Positions 55,924-64,000 of a stretch of DNA of 64,000 nt are shown piece after piece. A program made the position numbers and the translations under genes. This DNA comes from Viridothelium virens (taxonomy: Eukaryota > Ascomycota > Dothideomycetes > Trypetheliales > Trypetheliaceae): assembly GCA_010094025.1 (NCBI GenBank), contig ML991838.1, positions 62,001 to 126,000 on the forward strand. The letters are read 5' to 3'. Each line of letters opens with the position of its first letter. The stretch's first letter is position 1. Below the pieces are notes generated by a model. That model did no database searches and had not been told where the DNA came from. It saw only the letters and a list, made by a program, of their open reading frames with translations.

Positions 55924-56929
55924 ATGACTTTCCACCCTGATTCTTTACCCGACCTAACAGGAAAAGTGTACATCGTGACGGGCGGCACCTCTGGCATGTG
56001 AGGACCCTCTTGATCGATCGAAGTGATGTGGCATCAGTTGATATTAATACAGAGGCTACTATACTGTGGCTCGCTTGGCGCAGCATGGCGCCCATGTCTA
56101 TCTGTGTGCTCGCTCACAGACCAAAGGCGACAAGGCGATCGCCGACATCCGCTCAACATACGCAAAAGCCAACATCACCCTCCTGGAAATAGACCATCTC
56201 TCCCTCTCCTCGGTCGTCTCCGCAGCAAAGCACTTCCTCTCCCTGGAGACCTCCCTGCACGGGCTCATCAACAATGCCGGCATCATGGCCACTCCCCGCT
56301 CCATCACCGCTGACGGACACGAAGCCCAATTCCAAACCAACTACCTCGCGCATTGGGTCCTAACATCCCACCTCTTACCCCTCCTCCTCTCCACCTCAAA
56401 ATCTCTCCCTGCGGGCAGCGTCCGCATTGTCAACCTCTCCTCTTCAGGCCACTACGCTGCTCCAAAAGGCGGCATCAATCTTTCCGACCCCTCCCTTCCC
56501 AACGAAACCCCCATGGCACGATACGGGCAGTCGAAACTCGCGAATGTGCTACACACCACCATCCTACATTCTCGCTACGGACCCTCGTCTCCTTCAGCTC
56601 AAAAGGGAGAAGGCGAGATCTGGACAACTACTGTGCATCCCGGCTATGTAGAGAGCAACATCGGCTCGAATGCTCAGGCACCTCTTTATATGAGGTTGGT
56701 CTTTGGAGTGTATGGGAAGATGGGAGGGATGATCGATGGTGATACGGGTGCGTGGACGAGCGTGTATTGTGCGGCGGGCGAACTGAAGCGTGAAGAGAGT
56801 GGCGCGTATTTTCAGCGGATTGCGGATGCGAAGGGCTGGCGCAGTTCGTTGGCGAAGGATGAAGGGCTGGCGGAGAAGTTAGAGGGATGGACTGCGGAGG
56901 TGATGAAGAGGGAGGGGTGGGTGGCGTAG
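55924..56929 (+). CDS. Short-chain dehydrogenase/reductase, retinol-dehydrogenase-like
   Basis: Two exons, 55924-55997 and 56053-56929, over a 55-bp intron give 316 residues. The intron splits the cofactor motif: VTGGTSGI/GYYTVARLAQHG. Other SDR signatures are YLCARSQTKGDKA (Arg suggests NADP preference), LHGLINNAGIMATP (NNAG), NLSSSGHYAAP with the catalytic Ser, YGQSKLANVLH (YxxxK) and VHPGYVESNIG. There is no signal peptide or membrane anchor. These enzymes reduce or oxidise small carbonyl compounds in the cytosol; the substrate cannot be predicted. There are no secondary-metabolism core genes nearby. Confidence 0.92.
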
Positions 56930-57334
56930 GCAGGAGTGGGATATCGGATAGACTAGGAAGCTTATGTTGTAGATCTAAGCAATTACCTGACGTTTGTTTC
57001 CCTTTCGACGGTGGCTTTCTTCGACCGTTCTTTTCAACAGGCTCATTTTCTTGACTGGACCCGGATGCACAAGATAGTGTGCGTGAACTATTTGATCCAA
57101 GTGTCGATGTTTGACTTGGTTTAACTTGGCCTTCGGTAGACACGTTGGTGATATAACGTTTAGTATAGTTAACATTCTCGCAGAAGCGTGCTAAGCTTCA
57201 TATTTCTTAGCTAGATCAGAGCATCCAACAAGAAAGAAGCCCAGGGTTTTTCCGGGGACGGCCGACAGTTGAGAGGGTCTCCATGCCATTTCTCTATGGT
57301 GGGACATGGCGCATGTCGTTGCTATGCAAGAGAC

Positions 57335-57478
57335 GAGCTCATTATCGTCATACTGTGGCCAATCGATGCAGACAGGACACTAATATTTTAATTATTCCTG
57401 CAGAAAACAACAGATACTCTTTCTTTTCAGACTCCATTTGATAAATGAAGGAAATTCAGACATGGAAAAACCATAACA
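57335..57478. repeat. 144-bp dispersed repeat, copy B (transition-mutated)
   Basis: Same orientation and length as 53542-53685. The differences are mostly C-to-T and G-to-A relative to copy A (for example CCCG to TCCA, GATGG to GATAA, CGGAC to CAGAC), as RIP produces. Confidence 0.85.
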
Positions 57479-57859
57479 ACAGTGAATAGATTGAAGGCAA
57501 CTTTACCGCAAAAGCAAGGCAACATGGAATTGCAGACACCAATCGGTCAGTCAGAGATTTAGTTGGCTGTCCAGCGGTACTAATCATAAGCTGCATCAGA
57601 TATCTGGTATCACTGCCAACATTTAGGTCTCATATTTATAGTAAGAGATAATGAAAAGGATTTAACAGACTCTCAGACTTACCCGCTCTGGCAGGTCAAA
57701 CCCTAGATTACCTCATTTTACTTACTGCATTTCTTCAAACAACATGTTGACCATCATCTCATCCTCAGTCCCTGCAGATGCATAGGCACAGTAAATTCAA
57801 GAGCTGCCCGCCTGCCTCGGCAGTGCATTTCACACTCCCCGTCAATGAGAGCTCAACCA

Positions 57860-58125
57860 TCCAAGACAATCATCGTCCACATCGTTCCGCTCTTCGTTGT
57901 TCATGCACTCCACGCACAAGAGCGAGATCCGAATCGACTGGTCCCACACAAGAGAACCAAATGACCAAGTATCGATGCTTGCCTCTGCAGGCTCGTGAAA
58001 GATGAGCTTGACAATTCGTAATCTAAGGAGTGTGACGGTAGATTGGAGGGAATCATGAGAGAAGGCGGCGGATCGACATCGGCATCTGGACTTGTAGGTC
58101 AGGACTGTTGGAAGTGATTGATTGA
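57860..58125 (-). pseudogene. Decayed fragment of the SRPK-like kinase
   Basis: The leftward reading LIFHEPAEASIDTWSFGSLV, then LLCVECMNNEERNDVDDD, matches the kinase at 50606-52069 (LIFHEPAVDASIDIWAFGCL; LFCVESLGDEERDGADDD). Ahead of it, SAAFSHDSLQSTVTLL parallels SAFFAHSPPKSVVTPL, and further upstream the match (DLQVQ against NLQVK) continues in a different frame, so at least one frameshift is present. Only the region around the activation segment survives; both lobes' ends are missing. It is a non-functional partial duplicate on the same strand as the parent. Confidence 0.8.
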
Positions 58126-58213
58126 GAACGAGTGATGCATCCATGAACACAGTGCAAAATATGTTGATTAATGTTGAGGCGGAGTGATATCCTCTCTTCC
58201 GTTACAGTACTAG

Positions 58214-58466
58214 CGCATTAGTTTCCCGACATACAAAATCCCCACGCCTCACCCAAAATAGGTGAGGGTACAAAATAAAAACTTTAATTGACTATCAAAA
58301 AATAAAATTATATGTGAAATCTTTTTTTTTTTTTGTATTTTTACAGCTTCGAGTTATAACTCCAACATAAATTTAATAATGATTGTCTCCTGATTTATTG
58401 AATAAAAAATAGTTAAAGTAATCAGGTTTTGGTAAGGGATGGCGGGAGTGTTAGGAGACTAATGCG
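58214..58466. mobile_element. Possible A/T-rich MITE with 18-bp terminal inverted repeats
   Basis: The left end CGCATTAGTTTCCCGACA and the inverted right end CGCATTAGTCTCCTAACA agree at 15 of 18 positions, and all differences are transitions. The 253-bp interior is strongly A/T-rich with a poly-T run. No target duplication is evident, so the limits and class are uncertain. Confidence 0.45.
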
Positions 58467-59049
58467 GGGTGGCGGGGTGACTGTAGATCACTAAGGTACT
58501 ATACTCTACCTCAGAAACAGCTTCAGATAACATCCAAGTAGGTCAATTTACATGCACGAGGTGTCCTGCCACAAAATCGCGAAATCCTCATACAAAAAAC
58601 GTACGTGCAAGGCAGACCGCCGCACCAGCTCAAGGGATAATCTATCCTAACACGAGGATGCTAACAGCACTCTCATTCGAGTTGTTCGTGCGCAACGGAT
58701 CGTGGAAAATGAAGAGGGTAAGCGACCGTACAGGAACGACGAAGTTAAGTTTTGATGTACCGAGTGTCCAGAACTTCCTTTTCCAAATTATCTCAATGCC
58801 ATCCTGACTGTCCATTGAACTAATGAAAGGAAGGAGGGTTGCAATCACTATTTCAAGATCTTGGCCTCAGGCGAAATCATGCATCCCTGCTAAGCCTTCT
58901 CCTCCATTTTTCCGTGACATAGCCTGCCTACGCGATCGGACTTCAAAAATAGCATGGCAACTGTAATTTCCTACTCATTTCTGCCCTTTAAATTGTCAGT
59001 CTATCGGCCTCTCTCTAAAACCTATCTTCCGGCCTCTACTAGCAATATA

Positions 59050-60236
59050 ATGGAGACTCCAACCATGTCCGGTCCACTCGTCTTAAGTGCCCCAGTCCTG
59101 GGGCCATTGACAACGACTTTCACGCCACCATCCTCCTGTTCAAACACCTATGTGTTCATTGCAAATCCGTCCTCTGCATATTTCGATGAAGCTCCTTCTT
59201 CGTACTTTCAAGCTGCGTCATGTTTCAATGCGTATCCAATGGACGATCCGAGCTGTGCCCCTTCCTCCTTACCATCCGTCTTAGCCACAGCCGATGGCTG
59301 GTTCGGGTATTCGAAGTACTCTCCAGGTCTATATTGTCCCGCTGGTCACACAACTGCTTGTCTATCCGCTCGGTTTTCAAATGGGACGGAGTCCCCGGCT
59401 CCCAAAGAAATGCAATTTTCCATCGTAAACCCTCCTGTTGCAGGCGAGACTGCTGCGAGTTGTTGTCCAAGGTATTTCTTATCCGCCACTTATTGTCCTT
59501 TGCGGCAACGTTTAGAAATGCTCATATATGCTCTGTCAGCTCCTATAGCTGTTTTGAAGCTCAAGATATCAGCGGTGCGAGTTGCATTTCATTCGGTTGG
59601 GCTGGCTCTATTACCGCGACGAAACTTTGTGGAACGCAACCTAGTGCGATATTGACTGTCCCGCCGGTAATAACCTCTGAGTGGACGTCTTACGGGGTGG
59701 AGACCTACCAGAAAGATGGTTCAAATGTCACAACCACCGTCGCCTCCTCCGCGGCCTTCGGGACCATGGAACAGGTGACAGTGTTTGCACCGATAGTTGC
59801 GATGTACTGGAAAGACTCAGATCGATTGTCCATCAGCACAGCAGCATCCTCGAGAACATCGTATTTATCGTCGCCGGTCGCACCCAATTCGCCACAGCAC
59901 GAAGGTAATCTCCGACCTGGTACCGAAGCCGCAATCGGCGTCGCCATCGCTGTCTTAATCCTAGCAGTAGTCGCGTTGCTGATGAGTCTGCTCCGACGCC
60001 GAAGAAAGGGAAGGTTAGGAGAATACCAGACATTTGGGGAATATAGGAAGCCGGAGCTAGAAGCATCTAACCGTAAAGGCAATCCGGCGTATGGGGGTGA
60101 GAGAGTTGAACTCCCTGCAACTGAAGAAGCCAAGGAATTGGGGAAGGGCATGCCCCATGAGCTTGCAGCACCGCTGGCCGTCCACGAACTCGAAGCCACT
60201 GGGCGCAGCTGCACAGATCGCCGCAATAGTGTATGA
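59050..60236 (+). CDS. Single-pass membrane protein with Cys-rich outer part, fungal orphan family
   Basis: Two exons, 59050-59471 and 59540-60236, over a 68-bp intron give 372 residues from METPTMSGPLVLSAPVLGPL; an in-frame ATG at 58954 would add 32 less typical residues. The outer part has GPLTTTFTPPSSCSNTYVFI, several Cys, the phrase SPGLYCPAGHTTAC and, across the splice, ETAASCCP/SSYSCFEAQD, a Cys pattern I recall in many Pezizomycotina surface proteins. The membrane span is IGVAIAVLILAVVALLMSLL (about 285-304), followed at once by RRRRKGR and a cytosolic tail of about 65 residues with YQTFGEYRKPEL. A cell-surface sensor or adaptor is plausible by architecture (outer Ser/Thr/Cys part, one span, short tail), but no function is known. 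Confidence 0.8.
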
Positions 60237-60901
60237 TTGGTTGGGTCTAGAATGCGTCTTTGTGGCGAAGTTGATATTCGAGCTACTCTCAAGGGTAACC
60301 TTTTCTCGAATCTAGATCGTTTCTAATCATTGCGTCCGTTGTACTAATCAGCTTAGGTACGTGTGTTCCGTCCAGTATAATTCATTGAGGATCAAACATT
60401 CTTCGACGTTCAACGTTGTAGAATACGTTTGAAGGTAATCTCAGAGATATGCACAGCCAATTCTGAAAGTAGCTTCCTGGTCTTTGGGACTGCTACTTAG
60501 AGATGAAGTGGCTTCTGCGGCGATGTAGGTAGGCAAAAGAGTATGGAATAGGTCCTGTCCACCTTGCCATTAAGTTGGAGATGAAGCTAAACTATGTTTG
60601 GGAGGTATTTCACTATTCTCTTTCAGTTTTATAGTGCACAACTCCTGCAAATCTCAGTTAGACAGAAGCCCCTGTCAGTAGAGGCCCAGGTGAATTATGA
60701 GAACAAGAATGTAAGTATTTCCCTTTGAAACGCCCAATCAAAGGTACGTTAAGCCTTTCCGAATATTTTGCCAGCTACATTAAAGGGTGCCGCAACGTGT
60801 TAGGAGTATGCAAATCTGAGAGTCGCTTACCGACAAGAAGTGAACCCACACAACGCTTCATCCTTCATCCCTCTCCCTCTTCAAAACAACCCACCAAACT
60901 C
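60237..60901. other. Convergent intergenic region
   Basis: 665 bp between the membrane protein and the GH3 gene. It holds both 3' ends; no other signal was seen. Confidence 0.5.
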
Positions 60902-63729
60902 TCAGCCACTCGTCGGCCCCTGCGGATACACCGGCACCGTAAAATTATAGCTCCCCGCCCTCCTCGGCAGCGCATCCACCACCGCCGCACTCCCCGTCAA
61001 CGCAAACTCCACCCTCAACTTCGCATCGACATCCAGCTCCAGCACATACTCGCCGGGATACAGAACCAAGTCGCCGTTCTCGTCGGCGCGCGCCAGCGAC
61101 CCCAGCGTGAGCGGCAGGTTTACGGTTTGCGAGCTGCCGACCGCGATGTCGTGCGCGCGCGCGTACGAGACGAGCGATTTGTTGGGGTAGGGCGCGGGCC
61201 CGGCGTTGCTGGTGGAGAGGAAGAGGAGGGCGACGTAGTCCGAGCCGAGGTTGGCGAGGCCGCCGGCGTTGGTGATGGAGGCGGTGACGGTGGTGAAGGG
61301 GGCGGTGTCTTTGTAGGTTGTGGTGGAGGCGCTGATCAGGCTGCTGATGTCGTAGGAGGGCTGAGGGGTGGAGGACCAGGAGAAGGAAAAGTTGGTGTAG
61401 TGTAGGCCGTAGCCGAAGGGGATGATGGGGGTGCCGGTGTACCACTTGTAGGTGCGGCCGGGATAGGAGCTGTTTGGTCGGAGGTCCATTTCGTATTTCG
61501 TTACCGCTGAAGTGTAGTTCGCGGGATACTGAGTGACGGGGAGTCTGCCGGCAATGGATTTGGTGCCGGTCAGGACGTCGAGAATGGCGTAGCCTCCATC
61601 TTGGCCTGGATAGCCGCCCCAAACGAGAGAGTTGACTTGTTTGTTGGACAAAATCGCAGTGTCGTCGACCTGTCCACCACCAAACTGGACTACGACAAGT
61701 GCTTTGCTCGAATTTGCTAGTTGACCAATAAGATCGAGCTGATTGCCAGGCCAAACAATGGATGTCCGATCCATGCCTTCCGCCTCGATAGTTGTATCAA
61801 TTCCTCCCAGATAGATGGTAAGGTCTGCCGACTTGGCAGCAGCAACCGCAGCAGCAAAACCTGATGTATCTGTTGAGTTGATGCCTGTTCCATTGACGTA
61901 CTGAACATTGGCCCAATGGCTCTGAAAAGCCTCCAATGGACTGTTGAGATACGGCGCAACTCCTTCATAATTGCCTTGCATTTGAGTTGTGGCGTTCGCC
62001 CAGGGACCAATGACAGCGACTTTTGAGACATTCTTGCTAACCGGCAGTGTTCCATCGTTCTTCAAGAGTGTCATACCTTCGACAGCCGCTTCATATGCTA
62101 AAGATTGAGATGCTGGAGTGCTGACATCGGACCAATTCAGAGAGCCGAACGGTGAGTTACCATCAAAATATCCTATCGAAAACAGAGCATTATAAAGTCT
62201 TGTTAGCGCTCGATCGACATTAGCCACCGTTGTCTGGTTCATTGCAACGGATGCGTTGAGGTTCAAGTACGTTGTTCCACAATCCAGGTCAGTCCCAGCA
62301 TTGAGTGCGACTGCAGCGCCTGCGTCGTTGCTGTCAACGAAATGGTGCGAGTTGTATATGTTCCCAATGGCATCGCAATCGGACGTTACATAATTGTACG
62401 GAGACGAGAAGTTCCAAGCTTCGCGTAGAACGTCTTGGAGAAGATACTCGCTCGCACAAGAGGGAATACCATCTACGGCATTGTAAGCGCACATGACGCT
62501 GCCAACTGCAACGTCTCGAACACAAGTTTTAAAAGGAGCCAGATAATATTCACCAAGATCTTGCTGCGTAGGATCGAGGTTGTTACTGGTGCGGTTCGTC
62601 TCGATATCATACACGGCGTAATGCTTGCAGGTTGCGATAATCTGTTTTTGTGAGGGATCGTCGAGGCCTCCTTGGAGGCCAGGGATCAAATTTTCGATGT
62701 ATCGCTGGACATGGAAAGCATCTTCCCCTGGTGTCTCTAATCCCCTTCCCCAGCGAGGATCTCGGAAGGGGTTGATGTTGGGAGTCCAAAAGTCGAATCC
62801 CGCGTGTCCATTATTGGCAAAAGCCCGTGCCTCCTTGCCCACCACACTTGCCACAGCGTTGATCAGGGGATCATCGAAAGCGGCTGACATCAGAATGGGC
62901 ATGGGAAAACTCGTGGCATAACTAAAATCTGATCCATTGGGTGAATTGAAAGAAACTCCGGGACTCTCTGCCACTCCATGAAGCGCTTCACTCCACCATT
63001 CATACGGCATCAGGCCCAGTCGGAGAGAACCAGCCGCAGAATCGACCAGGTTACTAACCTTCTCTTCAAGTGTCAAAGAAGATATCAAGCCCGCGACACG
63101 ATCCTCAATAGGAAGAGATTTATCGCAGACCTTATTGGCACAGAGGGGGGCCAGGCTGCAAGCCCCAACAGAAGAGCCACTATTCTGCGTTTGCGGGTTT
63201 GTAATTTGGTAAAGATTCATGCTGTAATTGGATAGATTAGTACAGATCACATCGGTCTCGAGTCAGAAATGGGGAGCTCCAAAAACACCTACAAGTAAGT
63301 ACCTCCACATGAAGCGGATGAGTTGCCCGGACACGCATCGTTGCAAGAGCTCTCGTTTGCTTTTTTTGCGACTCCAGCAACCGTGTTACCACAAAAACAT
63401 TGACTTCGTTCTCTTGTTAATCATCAGTAGCCGGGCAGGATTTCGTGGACATCTTACGTCGTGTATTCGACGCCACTGTAATTGTATCCGAGCAAACCAC
63501 ACAAATTCGCGCAGTACTGGGGAGAGTTCAAACTCCCAGGTACAATTTCCCTCCCATCAAGGGTCCTCGTTGTGCTATCGGTGTAGCATCCAAGATCCAA
63601 ATAAGAAGCTGTATATGCTGCATTGCCAGAGGCGGAGCAGCTAGAATTGGCTGCCGAGACAGCTGGAATGAGGGAGAGGTGAGATACCAAGAGTCCTGCA
63701 AGTGGACCAATAAAACTTGAGGACCACAT
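60902..63729 (-). CDS. Secreted beta-xylosidase, GH3, with N-terminal WSC domain
   Basis: Three exons, 63729-63458, 63403-63293 and 63221-60902, close in phase to 900 residues. The start at 63729 gives the signal peptide MWSSSFIGPLAGLLVSHLSL; an upstream in-frame ATG at 63801 would bury it. Residues about 38-130 form a WSC domain: YLDLGCYTDSTTRTLDG, CANLCGLLGYNYSGVEYTTQ, CFCGNTVAG, CNDACPGNSSASCGGTYFMN. The GH3 barrel follows: RVAGLISSLTLEEKVSNLVD, YEWWSEALHGVAESPG, NINPFRDPRWGRGLETPGED, CKHYAVYDIE and the nucleophile Asp409 in VTSDCDAIGNIYNSHHF. The second sandwich domain and a fibronectin-III-like end (LVSYARAHDIAVGSSQTVNL) complete it. The WWSEALHG and SDCDA forms indicate xylosidase rather than glucosidase. 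WSC domains bind fungal or plant wall glycans, so it may anchor the enzyme to a wall. Confidence 0.93.
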
Positions 63730-64000
63730 TTTGGTACGATGTTCAAGAAAGGAAGAATTAGGAAAGAAGCAAGATATTCCTGAAAAAGGAAGATTGTGCA
63801 CCTTTTTTCACTGCAGACATACCTCTGGGTACTTCCAGCATCTCCATGAGTGCCTTCGTGAACTTGTCGGCTAAATGAAGTCCTGTATGCTTCATTGATT
63901 GCATCGGCTCGAATGCTCGGCTTCGTCCGTACTGCCGCTTCATCTTTCAACCCATCTCCAAGTACAACTATGGCTCGTTGTATTTGTGAGATGGTTTTAC
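63730..64000. promoter_or_regulatory. Promoter of the WSC-GH3 xylosidase (incomplete)
   Basis: 271 bp to the window edge. It contains one GGCTAAA (63869-63875), listed separately. No other gene can be called. Confidence 0.5.
63869..63875 (+). promoter_or_regulatory. GGCTAAA (XlnR/Xyr1-type site) upstream of the xylosidase
   Basis: Exact consensus of the xylanolytic activator, 140 bp upstream of the start codon of a GH3 xylosidase, a class of gene known to be under XlnR control in Aspergillus. The functional context makes this more credible than the copy at 8449. Confidence 0.5.

Larger units (their letters stand above)
56930..59049. other. Decayed, repeat-bearing region
   Basis: 2.1 kb with repeat copy B, a kinase pseudogene fragment and an A/T-rich element with terminal inverted repeats. 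Nothing in it looks like a working gene. It is the clearest candidate for a RIP-affected stretch in the window. Confidence 0.6.

Noticed and set aside
50606-58125. Segmental duplication carrying both the kinase and the 144-bp repeat
   Set aside because: The kinase lies left of repeat copy A, but its fragment lies right of copy B, while all keep the same orientation, so one duplication event does not explain both.
58642-58848. Second kinase relic (FIFHDP resembling LIFHEP)
   Set aside because: Similarity covers only about six residues with no support on either side; too short to claim.
1-64000. Secondary-metabolite or CAZyme gene cluster
   Set aside because: No core synthase (PKS, NRPS, terpene) is present, and the carbohydrate-active genes are separated by many housekeeping genes.
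1-64000. tRNA or rRNA genes
   Set aside because: I looked for GGTTCGA-type B-box contexts on both strands and found none with a matching A box; only a covariance-model scan could exclude them fully.

Overview
The window is about 64 kb of nuclear DNA from a filamentous ascomycete (Pezizomycotina; a Dothideomycete is my guess). The signs are many short GT-AG introns of about 45-120 bp, compact intergenic spaces, a peroxisomal multifunctional FOX2, mannitol-1-phosphate dehydrogenase, an AA9 polysaccharide monooxygenase, a DUF3425 protein, and small repeats that differ mainly by transitions, as repeat-induced point mutation (RIP) would leave. I read about 22 protein-coding genes. Exon joins were chosen so that reading phase closes across every gene. 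No tRNA, rRNA or CRISPR was seen.

Left part (1-15 kb): a secreted MGH1-like glycoside hydrolase runs off the left edge and is followed by a catalytic-domain-only AA9 enzyme. Then come a protein with a FAR1/GCM-like metal-binding pattern, a divergent pair of related secreted proteins of unknown function, an uncharacterised membrane or mitochondrial protein, and the polarity scaffold Bem1.

Middle (18-45 kb): mostly housekeeping genes. They are a SAC3/THP3-type protein, ESCRT-II VPS36, mannitol-1-phosphate dehydrogenase, cystathionine beta-lyase, ArfGAP GLO3, a glycerate-kinase-like P-loop kinase, FOX2, a 1331-residue low-complexity protein, a GH43 enzyme and a PNS1 choline-transporter-like protein. 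A small transposon island with two 181-bp palindromic MITEs lies between FOX2 and the 1331-residue gene.

Right part (46-64 kb): gene-poorer and more decayed. It holds an eight-exon DyP-type peroxidase with one GT-GG intron, an SRPK-like kinase and a rotted fragment of it 6 kb away, a 144-bp repeat present twice with a transition bias, a DUF3425 protein without bZIP, a short-chain dehydrogenase, a Cys-rich single-pass membrane protein, and a GH3 beta-xylosidase with a WSC domain fused to its N-terminus.

Working together: GH3, GH43, AA9, the MGH1-like hydrolase and the DyP peroxidase fit breakdown of plant cell walls and aromatics, but they are scattered and not a visible cluster. I see no clear new multi-gene system. 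The best leads are the divergent paralogue pair, the WSC-GH3 fusion, the GT-GG intron and the FAR1/GCM-like protein.
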